Shown: in pieces, positions 33,371 to 46,781 of the stretch | Position numbering within the stretch: the first letter of the stretch is position 1 | How the letters are laid out: every line of letters begins with the position of its first letter | Origin: Sciurus carolinensis | Taxonomy: Eukaryota > Chordata > Mammalia > Rodentia > Sciuridae | Direction of reading: 5' to 3' | Length of the DNA stretch: 64,000 bases | NCBI RefSeq assembly: GCF_902686445.1 | Contig: NC_062219.1 | Location: 41,877,056-41,941,055, forward strand | Translations under genes and position numbers: made by a program | The notes under the pieces: model-generated | Seen by the model: only the letters and a program-made list of their open reading frames with translations | What the model was told of the DNA's origin: nothing | Databases searched by the model: none

Positions 33371-35589
33371 TAACTGTGGGCCTGGCTCAATGATATGTAC
33401 TGAACTTGACATTGAAGTAAGATTGGGCTCCCAACCTTGAGGAACTCTCAAGGTTAAAGCATGATAGAGGACAATGAGAAATACAAGAAACAAATTAGAG
33501 GACATTGCCATATAAATGCTGGATGTATGGTATGAATTATAGTTTGGAGAATTCAATTGTCGAAGAGTAATGTAAGAGAAAAAACTTCTTGAAAATAAAT
33601 GACTTTACAATTTAAAAGAAATCACTCAGCAGGCTGCTATATCATTTCATGAATAATAATAGCAGTAAGGAGGTCTGACAGAAAAAAATTAAAGGATAGG
33701 TGGAAAGGAGACAAAAGGAAGGACAAGATAATATCATTTTAATCAGAAATTCTGCATATCTTTCCAGACCTGTCACTCCCCAAGTTAGTTCTTCTCCCAA
33801 GGCTGTCACTCCCACTTACTTATGAAAATTACCTTGTGTGCTGTTAATTAGTTCACACAATAAATAGATTAAGCAAAGAGAGATGTAATCTTTTTAAAGA
33901 CTATAATTTAGAGGACTTTCCGGCTGTATCTATTGATCAGATGATGGAGACCACATGAGCTGAAGGATCCTGTGAACCACCTTCTTATCACCAGAACGAC
34001 ATCATCCCCATATAGCTTCCCATGCCCAACCCTCACCAAGTTTCATTTCAAAGAAGAGGCTGAGAATCCCAAACACATCTCTTATTCTTGAGATGGTCCA
34101 CATTCTCCCTAGAGTGTATAGTCCTTGCTTTCTTAAATAAATCTCTGTGTCTCTAATTGACAATGGTCTTAAATTCATTTCTGGAATGTTTTTCAAAAAC
34201 CCCACTTGTGAGTGGCAGTCCTGTCTTTGGGAGTTCCTCAGACCTCATTGGTGATAGTGATAGCTGCTATTGTCTTTATAGCCTCATCTGTAAACGCTTT
34301 CTTTGAATTAAACCTGTAACTCTAAGAAGGGAAATTTTAGTAGTCTTATTTTACAGATGAGATGAATCAGTAGCTTTCTACTAGAAAGAGCTCATGATTC
34401 AGACTTAGGGAGGGGGAAAAAAAAACTAGTTTATCTCCTTGGCTGTTCAATAGTGTATTTCTTTCTGTAGGTTGTACTCAAGAAAATTGGGAAAGTTGCT
34501 GATGCAGTTTGCCAGAACCTCACAACTGTTCCTGAGTGCTAAAACAAGGTGATGCCTTTTGTCATGCAAACCAATCCTTTAAAAATTAAGTTGTAATTAT
34601 TTATCTACTTGGAAAAATATAGTTACCAAAGAGAGCACTTCTTCTTTTTCTTTAAATAAACTTCTTAAAATTTCCATGTGAATGGATTCAAAGCACATTC
34701 CAAATTTGCTTATGTGTTCTATTTTTGTAATTTCCAAATGCTAATATTATTCATTGTGCTCTTAATATATTCTGAATAATGTAAACTTAGATACTTTATT
34801 TTCCTGCCAATTTAATTGCTGTGTGCCTGCAATATTGATCTCTTTATGACCTAAAATAAAGGACGAAAACTGGATAATGAAATAAAATACTTATCTCCAT
34901 CTTTTAAAATTCTACCATCTTATTATTGAAACACTTCAAACAGTATCTGCATGTGATCTATATAATTATCATGATACCATATTCTAAATTTAAATGAAAT
35001 AATATATATCATAAATATTTGATGTGCTTTTTTCCCTATTGTTCTCTATGTAAGCTTTTCATTTTGATGTCAGAGAACTATTTTGAAAAGGGTAAGATGA
35101 GATTTCATATTTGCTGAAGACATTTTTTATAATGCTTTAGAAATGCTTAGTAAGTACAGAGTTCAGCTGTTGCAAATCCATAAACCATTACTTAATTTAT
35201 AGAAGCATTTTCAATCTTCACCAAAGTCTTATAAAAAGTTATTTTCATGTTTAAAATTCACTATGAACTTACTTTTTTAAGGAGAAAATGAGTTGAAGGT
35301 TGTTTTTAGGGTATTCTAATTCCCTAATTAATTACAGTCAGGTCAAAACAGGTCTGTTGAAATTAAATCATCATTGTTTCCTCCAATACAATTCCCAATT
35401 TTGGAGGAGAGCCAATAAAATATTAGCAATAAGTTTCCCATTCTCTGAAACATGAATGATAATTTTTTTATAGGTACACATATATCTATTTTATGGTTTT
35501 AGCTTTGTTATTCACTGTTTAAAGCTGATCTGTATATCATAAAAATAAACAAATGATGCAAGGCAGTGATCAAAGGCCTACCTGCCCTG
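33371..35589. other. Unassigned intergenic DNA
   Basis: AT-rich, with a possible MIR-type scrap at 34335-34380 (TTATTTTACAGATGAGATGA). No gene recognised. Confidence 0.4.
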
Positions 35590-35772
35590 CATCTCTGCAG
35601 CACTTATCAAAAGCCCTTCTATGGAACTTGCTACTTTCTACAATGTGTTGTTTTATGTGAACATTATACCTTTCTTACTACAGTTGAGCTCTTTAAGGAA
35701 AGGTTCCATTTCTTGTTTATCCGTTTATCTCTACAGTGCCTCACTCTGAATTTGCACTTACTTGACATTAAA
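35590..35772. repeat. Possible L2-type fragment
   Basis: GAGCTCTTTAAGGAAAGGTT then CCATTTCTTGTTTATC and CTCTACAGTGCCTCA recalls the 3' part of L2-type repeats. Tentative. Confidence 0.4.
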
Positions 35773-35882
35773 TACTTTAATTTTATTAATCTTTAATTAA
35801 GTTTTAATTTAATTAATTTTTAAATAAAATTAATTTATTTAATTTTATTAATTTTAATTTTTATTAATTTTTAATATATCTG
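35773..35882. repeat. AT-only low-complexity tract
   Basis: About 110 nt of TTAATTT/AATTTA words with almost no G or C. Confidence 0.85.
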
Positions 35883-38800
35883 TTCATTAAATAATATTTC
35901 AAAAACAATAAAAACCCAAAAAATCTCAGTTTCTTCATCTGAATATACCAGAGATTATGTAAAATATTTCCCCTCTGTAGCTTTTTTCCTGTTAGTGGTT
36001 ATTTTTACCTAGTTATAAGCATGATTCTACATAGTTTGTACATGAAGTTTAACATTATAACATGAACAATCTCAAGGTTATTTTAAAATCACAGTCTCCA
36101 AGTTACTATATCATCTTTCATTTAGTGCACATTTTAGCATTCTGTAGTTTTGAGGCATAAAGATTGTTGTAAACTAATCTGAGGTGCTAATTCCTATCCT
36201 CCATCCCATGTCTTTGAAATTAAAGATATCATTTTGAGAATGGAAACATGGTCAGTGAAGGGGCAGAGGGACAAAGACCCTCTGAGTTGTAAGGTCAGTC
36301 CAGGTGGTAGTGGTAAGAAGAGGGAATCACTGGGGACCTCAGGCTTAGTACACCTCATTACCAAGGATCTTAGAGAAATTCATTCAAGGCTTTCAGATCA
36401 CAGATAAATTATTCAAGGTGAAATTATTTTGTATAAGAATTTGAAGGAAAATGCTATCTTTGAGAACTGTGAATTCTAGAAAATTTGAAGAATATGATCC
36501 GTGAAACAAATGAACATATCCTTCCCAAATGCAGAAAAAAAAAAATGCAAGACAACTTGAAAGAATTTCTCCAGAGATATGTGTAATGACCAATTGAAAA
36601 CTAGTGAGAAACAGCATCAACCCAAGTGGGAGGATTTCATGACAGAAAAACCCAATTGTGGGCTGAAGAGGATAAAGAGCAAAAAGAGCCACGGAGACTT
36701 TGAGAGCAATATACAATGCAGGAGAAGAGCACAGCAAAATTTTCAACTTTTTAAGATCTTGAACTACAACATTGACAAATGAATGTGAAAACATTGACAT
36801 CTCCCACAAAATACCCCCACCAACATCTAGCTTCTGTTTCAAACCTAGCAATATTTTCAGTGGTACTCTGATGTCAAAGAGAAAATCTTCTGGAGGTCGA
36901 TTGAATGTTCAAATGAAGAGTGCTACTCTATTCCTCTTTTAAGTGCCTACATATGATCATTTGAATGGGGAAGAAGAAGAGGAAAATGGGATAAATTTAT
37001 TCATTGTTAGTCAGAATTTTATTTGTTTTCTGATGATTAGCTGAAAGAATTTTAAGTACAGACTTCTTGGAAATAAAATTGAACTCATTCTCATACAGGG
37101 TTGATGTTAATTATTATTGTGACTTAAAAGGCAGGTAGTAGTTGCCTATCTAGCCTCTCTGACTGTGAGAGATAAAGAATGTATAAAGGGTTATTCCATG
37201 AGTAATGTAAACAAACAGCTGATCTTGGAACAAAGAACACATTCAAGAGATGTAAAAATCAAACACTATCTCCACTATGGTGGTCTTTGATCTAGCTGCT
37301 GGGAAAACCACAGATTTTCCAGTGCAGAATAATCCCACACATTTCCCTTAATGACAAGACATATCTTAAGCTTTGTGGCCTTCCAGCCCTTAGTGTTTTC
37401 ATCTTTTGAAACACACTTACGAGGAAAACTTACCAAAAATACATTCTGGCTTTTAGCCACTCCAAGAACCATAATCTTGCCCATAGCATTTATCTCATTT
37501 TTGTGCCTGTTTTTTGTGGGTAAGCTTTGTAAGATAAATAATGTCTATACATGTTTCAACTATTTAATGAGCAATCAGCAAAACCTGCCAAGGAGTCCCT
37601 CTGGAACCATATACAGATTTGAGCTCAAATGATCTGTTTTAAATGTAAATCCTTTGTAATGTTAATTTCTGTTCTCATAAGCAGGTGTATTATGATGAAA
37701 CACATACCAATTCTGCCAATGCTGTGATTTTTAAAATTCTGTATTTAACGATCTAATTGAAGAACTAAGTTGATTTTTTATTTGCCATAAACCAAGCAAT
37801 AGGTTGCAATAATTTCAAGAGATTTGTGGCAAATGAATTTGAGATAGAAATATATCTTTATGGCTAAAGAATTTAAGACATGTATGTCTTTGTAATATTA
37901 TTCATTGCTCTTCAATAAAAAAAAAGTACAAAAAAGAAAATATTCAACTCTCTCATGTTGTCCAGTGTTGCAACTGCAGAAAACTGACTATGCTTGCCTG
38001 TATAAATTCATAGCTTACTGTCAAACTTCATCCTTGGCTTCACGTTGAAATGTGATTTAAGTTAATAGAGGAGATTTCAAAAAAGTAATATGGCTAGTGA
38101 CCTAGTAATGAGACCATTCTCAAGGTGTATTTTCCATGCAGTTTCCAGCATATTCCATTCCAACATCCAGGCCCAGATCACAAAACTCAATTCCAGGTTA
38201 AGTTCCTGGCAACTTTCCTGTGCAGGGAGAAAGTCCAGACACTGATTATTTTGAAAATGATTGTGGGTTTCGTATAATACGTTATTGTTGTGTTCAGACA
38301 ATTTAGCTTAAATATATTTAAAATTTTTAAATATTGACTTTTTTCTAGGAGCAATTATATGACTTTTCACTAACTTTTCTGTAGACATTTGAACATAAAG
38401 TGAGGCATATGTACATAGGATATAAAATTTTGTATATGTTTATTAATTTGAACACTTTAATACAGAGTTTACATTTCAGTGCTAATCTGTTGTTACTGTT
38501 CTTTTAAAAGTTACCTTGTGATTATATACTATTAAATTTTTTCTGTATTTTAAAATATTTGTTTTATCAGTGTGTTATATTACCTTGAATATGATTGATT
38601 TTGGTGTCTTATATTGTCTTAAATTATATTGTGTGATTATTTTGTATTGTATTAATATACTGCTATGAATATTGATTTGATTATGGTATTTTAAAATTTT
38701 TACTAGAGTATGTCATAGAGTAAGTTCTCAATAAATATTGTTGCTGTGGTTATTTTAACAGGAAAAAAATAGAGACTTGAGAAACAGGAAATGAGATGTT

Positions 38801-40127
38801 TATAATGTTTATATTTTACCAGTATAAAATGATATTCTGTACCAGTTAGAGTAGATAACACAACTGAATACCATGTGTTAAGCATGTATAAGCTTATTTC
38901 CCCCCAAGATAACAAGCCATTTATTCACTGTCCAGTGCTAAGGCAGCAGGTAACTAGTACCTTTTCTCTTCCTGATGCATTGTCTTTAGCCACGGCTGTC
39001 ATTTCCATAGTCATCTCAATCTCTTACCTCTGAAATATGATTCAGGCAGGAAGAAGAAAAATAGGCAACTGGAAGGAAAAGGCAGTGCCTCAATAAAAAC
39101 AAGAAAAAATTACCATCAGTCCAAAGCACATCTCTGATTATGTCAAATGGTATGGAGCTGTCATATGACTGCTATTTGCAAGATAGGTTGGAAATGCAGA
39201 CTTTTTAAGCAATTTGGCACCTCAAATGAACAGTCAGTCAAGACTAATGGTAAGGAAGAAAGGTAGAGAAGATATTGAGTGCCCAACCTCCCAATTCTTG
39301 GAGCCCTGGACGTTAATTATGGTGATACAAGATGCTCAGGAGTGACTGGGGATAAAGGAAAGACAGATGTGCACACAAAGGGAGAAAGCGAGGGCTAGTA
39401 GGAAAGCCAAGCCCCAGTGAGGCTTGAATGACCCTGAGCTAGCTCAGCAAGTTTGTTGTATAAGTTTCATCAAAAGGTTATTTGTGAGAAAGTTTCAGCA
39501 AAGCAGGCGATCTGAAGGACGTAGGACTGGCCAGATACTGGGGCATCTTGTTTTACTCAGAATTCACTATCCCTGGGAGAAGGTGCTGAACTGAAGGCCT
39601 GGACTGATTAAGCCACACTTTTGCACGTAGTCACCCGTGGCCAGCATTATCATAGCAACAGGGACATCTCGACCTGCACCTTCTCACAGGCAGCTCCTAG
39701 CGCAAAGATAGCCATGAGAGAGTCAGAGGTCATGATTTGATTCAAATCACTGCTCTCCACAGTTGGATAAGCAGCAAACACTGTCTTCATGCCTGCTTTG
39801 TTCCTTTACCTGTCATTTATTTTCATTTATTTGATCTTTATTACTGCTCTTTCTCTTCTTTATTTTTAAAGTTTGACTATTTCACAGTATCATCATTATT
39901 CTTTTATTAGTTTAATCTTTATTATATTTGGCATATAGTCCAAATTCTGGAAAATATTAATTCAAATCAAAACTTATAAAGGAAATCCACACAGTCCAAA
40001 AATTTTCAGAGCAGACACAAATACTTAGTCCTCAAATTTAAAACCTGACTAATTCATGGTTCTTATTTTGAAAATTAAAAAAAGAAAACAGGAATTAGGC
40101 TAGTTAAGAAGCTTGCTCAGCTTCTTC
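35883..40127. other. Unassigned intergenic DNA
   Basis: Mostly AT-rich. The longest frame (36393-36851, minus, 152 codons) shows no domain, signal peptide or family resemblance and is treated as chance. 38930-39720 is more GC-balanced, but no gene or repeat was recognised there. Confidence 0.4.
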
Positions 40128-40260
40128 TTCTTAAAAATATGTTTAGTTGTAGATGACATAATACCTTTATTTTATTTTATTTTCACGGGGTGCTGAGGAT
40201 CAAACCCAGTGCCTCACACATGATAGGCAAGTACTCTTCCACTGAGTTATATCCCCAGCT
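40128..40260 (-). mobile_element. ID-type SINE
   Basis: Antisense ID with the long tail (TTTAGTTGTAGATGACATAA then TACCTTTATTTTATT), followed by GGTGCTGAGGATCAAACCCA, CACACATGATAGGCAAGTAC and CTCTTCCACTGAGTTATATC. B box and A box are recognisable. Confidence 0.88.
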
Positions 40261-40669
40261 CAAGAAGCTTTCTCAAAGTAACACCACTAATGGGAGCATA
40301 GCTGGGACTTAAACTTAGACGTGTCTTGATTCTCCAGCCTGTGTGATTCAGCTCTCACCAGGTTGCCACTCTTGTGATCAGATGTTCTGGACATCTTCAG
40401 AAGTACTACAATAAGCAAGTGTAAGCAGGTCTAAGATAATTTTGAAAGAGCAGAGGACATCATGTTAGCAGACTTGTGGACTCTTTTACCAGACAGACTA
40501 GGGTTGGAATTCAGACTCTGCTATCATTAGTTACATGAATAGGGTGTAAGCAACAGAATGGTCAATTTTTATTTGTTATAATTTTAATATAATTAAGCCA
40601 ACCAATCACATTTTATTAATAAAGAACTACTAGGAAATATTTAATTATTAATTATATAAAATGAAGTAA

Positions 40670-41515
40670 TAATTGAAGATTTTAAGGATAAAAAGAATAA
40701 GAATGAAAAAGTATTCAACATCTCTAGTAATTAGAGAAATGCAAATTAAAACAACTCTAAGATTTCATCTTACTCCAATTAGAATGGCTATTATCAAGAA
40801 AATAAACAATAATAGATGCTGGCATGGATGTGGGGAGAAAGGCACACTTTTACATTGCTGGTGGAATTGCAAATTGGTGCAGCCACTCTGGAAAGCAGTG
40901 TGGAGAATCCTCAGAAAACTTGGAATGGACCCACCTTTTGACCCAGTTATCCCACTCCTTGGTTTATACCCAAAGGACCTAAAATTAGTATACTACAGTA
41001 TTTCAGCCACATCAATGTTTATAGTAGCTCAATTCACAATACTAGATTGTGGAACCAACCTAGATGCCCTTTAACAGATGAATGGATAATGAAACTGTGG
41101 TATATATACACAATGAAATATTATTCGGTCATAAAGAAGAATAAATTATAGCATTTGCAAATAAATGGATGGAATTGGAGGATATCATGCTAAGTGAAAT
41201 AAGCCAATCTCAAAAAACCAAAGGCCAAATGTTTTCCCTGATAAGTAAGGATGATATATAATGGGGGTAGGGGAGTGGGGGGTGAGAGAAGAATTGATAA
41301 ACTTTAGAATATGTGGAAGGAAATGAGAGGGAGGTGGGGTATGAAAAATGGTGGAATGAGACAAACATCATTACCCTATGTACATGTATGATTATACGAA
41401 CAGTATGAATCTATATCACGTACAACCATAGAAACAAAATGATGTACCCCATTTGTGTACAATGAATCAAAATGCAGCCTGTAAAAAATTTTTAAAAATA
41501 ATTAAAAAAGAATAA
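40670..41515 (+). mobile_element. L1 3' end: ORF2 C-terminus and 3' UTR
   Basis: A 133-codon open frame at 40673-41074 carries the L1 ORF2 C-terminal domain. Characteristic stretches are [30 protein letters not shown] (a CxxC-like, cysteine-histidine rich segment) and [20 protein letters not shown]. The frame breaks near 41075, after which CTGTGGTATATATACACAAT and further C-terminal sequence follow in another frame, then a purine-rich 3' UTR and an A-rich end near 41505. It is 5'-truncated and non-functional, but better preserved than the copy at 12.2 kb. Confidence 0.92.
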
Positions 41516-42849
41516 GAACAGTCAATAATTTAACAAATACTGTTTTAAAACCTAAACTTTAAATTATGTACTAATAATCAAAACTGACTGAAGAGTTCAG
41601 TGTTCTGATTAGTGAATGTCTACCTAGATCATAAGATCCCTGAAGATAAAAATAAGTTGATTAATTAAATTTTTATTTTTACAAAGTCCAAACTGGTTCT
41701 ACAGACATAGATGTAAAAGTCTCTAGACCAAGATTTTTTTAAATACCCACAAAATTCTTCCAAACCATTTATTGAGAAAAATGAAAGAAATAAACAAACA
41801 ATGAGGTATGATTAAAACTGCCAAATCCAGAGGGGAAAAAGAGACCTGGTTGGGGTACTAGAATACTAAAGATACAACTGCTTTCTTTGAGAGTAGAGTT
41901 GAGCATTTTGAATGCTGATAGCAACTATAAAATTTCCATATGAGGTAATATATGTGGTTTGAAGGGAGAAGATATCACTAATATGGAAAAACTATGAATT
42001 TTCACTGGAAGTTTATCATCTTTTGTATGAAACCTGCATAGAAATAACACCATTTTTTAATTTTAAGTTTTCCTTTCTGAATTTTTCCCTCACTTAAAAA
42101 TGAGAATTTTCATGGGGATTCAAGCACAGATCCTATTATATGCGATATATAGAAAATATATAAAATTTACCAGAAATTAGGCATAAATTAGATTATCAAG
42201 CATTATTGCTGCTATTGTTATTAAGAGAAAATAATGATATTGTTTGAAAAGAATTAGATTCTTCTTCACAGATGCAGTTCATACATATGGGCAGGTAGAG
42301 AAGAGAGGAGATAAGTGAGGTCCCAAACGCAAGATGTACAAGTATCAAAGAAGGGCAGAGAAAATGTTAGTTAAATGGAATAGGAAATGGGAAGCAGAAG
42401 GAAGATGTACAGAAGGCGAGAAGTCAGGCCTAGAAACTTTGAATTTCAAACAATATGATAGAAATAAGATTGCAGTAAATAGGGGAAGAAGAAGCAGAAA
42501 CACAAGAAAGGAAGCAGGATTCAGATATTATCTTAAGATATCAGATAATGTTTTCATGAGTCAGTTTTAGAACTGTAAATTGTTCTTGTTTCTTGAGTAA
42601 TAGAGTTCAAAATAAACTCACCTTCAAATATAGTTGTCATACTCCCAAGGATTTTAAAAGACTAGCAAAAAGAATTCTACAAATAAAACTCTACATGAAG
42701 TCTTTAATGCTCTGAAAAATAAAATGTACTGTGATGTGAGAGAATAGAGAAAGTCATTACTTTTTCATTGCTAAGTATGTATTTTATACACATCATTTAA
42801 GCCAGAAATTGGTATTGATAGTCAACATTTAAAACTGCATAAGGCTTTC
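41516..42849. other. Unassigned intergenic DNA
   Basis: AT-rich; no gene recognised. Confidence 0.4.
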
Positions 42850-42957
42850 CATTTTTCTTTTGGTGAGAAAGGTTGTCCAGGCTGATCTGGAACTCATGAG
42901 CTCAGATAGTCCCCCTGTCTCAGTCTCCCAAGGGCACACACTACTATACCCAGCTTC
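42850..42957 (-). mobile_element. B1-like SINE (minus)
   Basis: GTTGTCCAGGCTGATCTGGA, ACTCATGAGCTCAGATAGTC and GTCTCAGTCTCCCAAGGGCA are the antisense of a 7SL-derived B1-like element. Diverged. Confidence 0.75.
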
Positions 42958-43079
42958 TACTTCTGATAATAGAATAATTGAGATTGAACTTGGCCTCTCA
43001 AGACAAACAAATAGAAAACTGTATTAAACATATGAAACAAATGTCTTCACATGTTGATGAAAAGACAATACAGGACTGT

Positions 43080-43760
43080 GACACCTTTGAGAAGGGAGAT
43101 AATTGAGATCAGCCTTACATTAACCTAGTTATCTGCCTAGAGGATTTTTGGACCCAGCATGGGGAGAAAGATCTAAACAGCATAATAATCTCTGGTTGTG
43201 ACAACAGATATTGGAGTTTCAGATGACTGAGGCAACTGTGCCAAATGTATAGCTATTTGTGAATAAGGTAAAACTTTATGAGGCAAAGAAAAATTACCGA
43301 TAAGTTAAAAATTTCCCAGTGTTCACACATGGATGAGAGTCTTTGGTTTCTGATTATCCAGAGTAAAGCGATAAAGAGCCTAGAAGCACAATATTGTCCT
43401 ATAGGGTTATACTAGCACTACTAGCATAGAGTTTGCTCAATATCCAACTCACTAATGTATAAAAAGAAGTCTCAAAATGTTCAACTGATTCACAAATAAT
43501 TGCCTGACAAATATGGTACTATCATTCGGGACAAAATGTCCAGTCAGCAACACAATATATTATGTCCAGCATGAAGTCAAAATTATTAGACACATTAAGA
43601 AGCAAGAAAATGTAACCCATGACAAGATAAAAGTAAGTAAAAAGAGTTTTAAAAAATAATAAAGGTTATTAACTTTTGACAAGGACTATAGGCACATACC
43701 ATTATTAAAAAGATATTTGAATGGTAAAAGATGAAATTGTGCTTAAGAAAGTGAGAAAAT
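43080..43760 (+). mobile_element. Ancient L1M-like 5' UTR / ORF1 fragment
   Basis: Phrases such as TGTCCAGCATGAAGTCAAAA and GACAAGGACTATAGG recall the segment before and at the start of ORF1 in L1M-class elements. Highly diverged; boundaries approximate. Confidence 0.4.
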
Positions 43761-44195
43761 AATCAGATCAATAGTTACTGTTGAAATTTGTGGTCATAAA
43801 CACAAAAGCAAATCTTTGCATGTAGGGATAGAACAAAAAAAACACTGAATTTAAAGACAATTTGGTCTTAATAAAAGAAAATGTTGGTTGGCTGAAATGA
43901 ACAACAACAATAATAATGGTAATGACAATAATATGTAATTACATATAATATAAATATATGAATAATTAACAATAAATACAATACTCGTGTAAATTATAAA
44001 CAGTAAAGACATTTTGAATTCCCTCAATATATAACAATATGTTAATGTTTTAGTTTTTTATATTTATGAAAGGATCAATTATGTCAAGATAAATTAAATA
44101 CTTTAATAAAAAGAAACACATACTAACTGTATCACAAACTTTATATTGGAAAAAAAATTTATACAAATTATTTCAATTATAAGCCTGGTGACAAG
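43761..44195. other. Unassigned intergenic DNA
   Basis: AT-rich; nothing recognised. Confidence 0.4.
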
Positions 44196-44263
44196 GGAAG
44201 GAAGGAAGGAAGGAAGGGAGGGAGGGAGGAAGGAAGACAAGGAGAGAGAGAGAGAGAGAGAGC
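44196..44263 (+). repeat. (GGAA)n/(GA)n simple repeat
   Basis: GGAA and GGGA tetranucleotides followed by a pure GA run at 44240-44262. Confidence 0.93.
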
Positions 44264-44794
44264 AGAGGGGAAAACAGAGGAGAGAAAAGGAAGTAGGGAT
44301 GAAAAAAAGAACTATTCAAGACCAGTTTACAAATGCTACTAAAATAAAATTAGAAAAATTATATTTTTAACATAAAATACAATTTCATCAATGAAGTTGG
44401 GCCTCAAATATTCAATTATTTATTCTTCAGTTTCTTAGTCTAAAAGGGTTCCTAATTATGGTAGCAATAGGTACTTTTATTATATGCCTCAGACCCAGTA
44501 GGCACTCCTTTCCCACAGATGTGCCAAAGGCCCTCTTAGCACCTTGTCCTGTGCTTTTGTTCCTGCTTGAAAGATGCACTCTCCAGCTCTCCCACTGTCA
44601 GTCTGTCTTGGGTTCTCAGATCCAGTGCTTCCTTCCCACAGAGGTCCTGACAATCCCCATCTACAGTGGGGCTTTTCTCCCTCATTTTTTCCATGTAGTC
44701 TTTCCTGACACACTTGGGCAGTGTCAGTCACTCTCACTGGTAAGATCTAACAGAACTGTGAATGCATACTCTAAAAAGAATTAAAGTACTATAG
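44264..44794. other. Unassigned intergenic DNA
   Basis: Contains a pyrimidine-rich, GC-richer block (44500-44740) with two overlapping open frames (108 codons plus, 82 minus) lacking any recognisable domain. It has the look of an old repeat or pseudogene remnant, but I cannot identify it. Confidence 0.35.
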
Positions 44795-45115
44795 AGTATC
44801 TAGCCATAAAGAAGAGTGAAATTTTATCATTTGCTAATAAATTGATAGAACTGGAGAGCATCATGATAAGAAAAACAAGACAGACTCAGAAAGTCGAGTC
44901 AGATGGAAACTAGAGAGAGAAAGAGAGAAAGGATTTAAAAAGGATCTCACAAAAATGGAAAGGAAATCAATAGAAAAGAGGAAGAGGATCAAAGGAAGGG
45001 AAATGAGGAAGAAAAGCGGATCAAATTATGTCATGTGCTTGTACAAATATATCACAATAAATCCCACTTTTATGCTTAATTATAATGCACCAATAAAAAT
45101 TTTAAAAATAAATGT
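44795..45115 (+). mobile_element. Older L1 3' end fragment
   Basis: TCTAGCCATAAAGAAGAGTG then AAATTTTATCATTTGCTAAT is ORF2 C-terminal sequence, followed by a purine-rich 3' UTR, ATCACAATAAATCCCACTTT and an AAAAATTTTAAAAATAAA end. The distal 3' part matches the fragment at 16172-16535 and differs from the young L1 family. Confidence 0.82.
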
Positions 45116-45155
45116 AGAATATCTGTTTATTTTCTTCCATTTCCTTCTAGGTTGT

Positions 45156-45694
45156 TGTATTAGTCAGAGTTCTCTAGAGGAACAGAATCAACAGGAAGTA
45201 TGATTATAAAAAGGGGATTTATTAGATTGGCTTACACAACCAGAAGGTGGATAGTCCACAATGGCCATCTGCAGCTGGAGAGCTGGAAGAACCAGCAGCT
45301 GCACAGTCTAAGGTGCAGAAGCCACAGAACAAGAAAGATCAAAAGTGCTACCCTAGCCTGAGACCAAGGCTTCTGGAAACTACCTGGAGAATCACTGGCA
45401 GAGTCCACTTTGGAAAAGTGAAGAAGCAAGAGTCTGATATCCTCAGATTATCCAAGCAGCAATCAAGAATCTGTTCAAGAGTGGAGCTTGCATCTGCATC
45501 TACTTGCTTGTTCTTCCAGCTTTTATTCCATCCTACTGGGTGGTACCCCCCCATGCTTAGGGAGAGTCTCCACTTCAGTTCCTATCCCACATTCCAATCA
45601 TTCCTAGACACACCCTCACGGACACACCCAGAGGCCTCTTAATCATCAGCATCTCTTAATTCAATCAAGTTGACAATTCAAATTAACCATTACA
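45156..45694 (-). mobile_element. MLT2-like solo LTR of an ERVL element (minus)
   Basis: On the minus strand it begins TGTAATGGTTAATTTGAATT then GTCAACTTGATTGAAT, contains TGGGTGTGTCCGTGAGGGTG and TGGAATAAAAGCTGG, and ends AGAGAACTCTGACTAATACA. That head and tail pair is typical of MLT2/ERVL LTRs. About 539 bp, TG...CA ends, no internal retroviral sequence next to it, so it is solo. Three overlapping open frames (up to 131 codons) inside it are shadows. Confidence 0.75.
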
Positions 45695-46414
45695 GTATTC
45701 TTTAACTTTGAATTCTTTACATAAGGTTGGCAATCTAGGCCTACACACCAAATCATGCCCACCACATGCTTTTATACACTCAAGGAACCAAGAATGGTTT
45801 TCACATTTCTAAATGTTTGGAGAAATAAACTCAAAAGGAAAATGTTTTCCAGCATGTGGGAATCATATAAAATTCAAATTTCAATGTCTCTAAATAATTT
45901 TTTTGAGATAGAACCACATTCATTCATTGCAGTGGTTGCTTTTGCGTGACAGCAGAATTCAGTAGTTTTGACAGAGATAATGTGGCCTCAAAATGTAAAA
46001 TATTTACTCTCTGGCTGTTTACAGAAAAAATTTGCTAATGTTATAGGAACAAGATGATATTTTATTCTTTTAAATATCTCTACTACTTAGTGAACAGTAA
46101 GTGCTTAGTCAATATTTGCTTAATTTTTATACATTTTCTAGAAGATTTAGACTTAGGAAAGAGAAATATTTTTAAAATTCTAATGAAATCAGAATAGTAG
46201 CTACATATGGCATTCAATAATGCTAATGCATGAACATGAAGGAAACTTCTGGGGTACCAGAAATATTCTAAAACTAGACTTGGTTAATGGTTATAATTTG
46301 TACACTGTAAAAATTCCAAGAATTCTACACTTTGTTGTATACTTTTATGAATGTATATTATGTCTCTGTAAAAATCCCCCACAAAAAAAGAAAATCTTTA
46401 AATAACAGAAATTG
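45695..46414. other. Unassigned intergenic DNA
   Basis: AT-rich; no gene seen. Confidence 0.4.
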
Positions 46415-46467
46415 TTTTTTCTCTCTCTCCCTCCCTCCCTTCCTTTCTCTCTCTCTCCCTCCCTCCC

Positions 46468-46531
<64 letters not shown>

Positions 46532-46586
46532 CCCCCCCCCTCTCTCTCTTTCTCCCTTTCTCTTTCTTTCCTTCTTTCTTTCTTTT
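46415..46586. repeat. (CT)n-rich pyrimidine microsatellite with poly-C
   Basis: CTCT and CCCT runs over about 170 nt, with CCCCCCCCCC near 46530-46541. The long open frames on both strands here are only repeat artefacts. Confidence 0.95.
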
Positions 46587-46781
46587 TTTGGTACCAGGGA
46601 TTGAACCCATGGATGCTTAACCACTGAGCCACATTCCCAGCCCATTTTATTTTTTTTATTTTGAGACAGGGTCTCCCTTTGCTTAAAGCCTAAGTTGCTG
46701 AAGCTGGTTTTGAACTTGCAATTCTCCTGCTGTAGCCTCCCAAGCTGCTGGGATTACAGACATGTGCTATTGGGCCTGGCA
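46587..46781 (-). mobile_element. Dimeric ID-B1 SINE
   Basis: Antisense ID half (GGTACCAGGGATTGAACCCA then ACCACTGAGCCACATTCCCA) joined through a T-rich linker to an antisense B1-like half (TTTTGAGACAGGGTCTCCCT through GCTGGGATTACAGACATGTG). Its A-rich tail abuts and probably seeded the pyrimidine microsatellite. Confidence 0.9.

Noticed and set aside
36393..36851. 152-codon minus-strand open frame
   Set aside because: Longest frame outside the retrocopies, but no family resemblance, no codon bias I can see, and AT-rich context. Probably chance.
44458..44784. 108-codon plus-strand frame (and 82-codon antisense)
   Set aside because: GC-richer block, looked for a retrocopy, but could not match any protein; no poly(A) or duplication seen.
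45247..45642. 131-codon plus-strand frame
   Set aside because: Lies inside the MLT2-like LTR on its antisense strand; LTRs of this class do not encode such a protein.
46332..46645. Ser/Leu-rich and Arg/Glu-rich open frames on both strands
   Set aside because: Translation of the (CT)n microsatellite.
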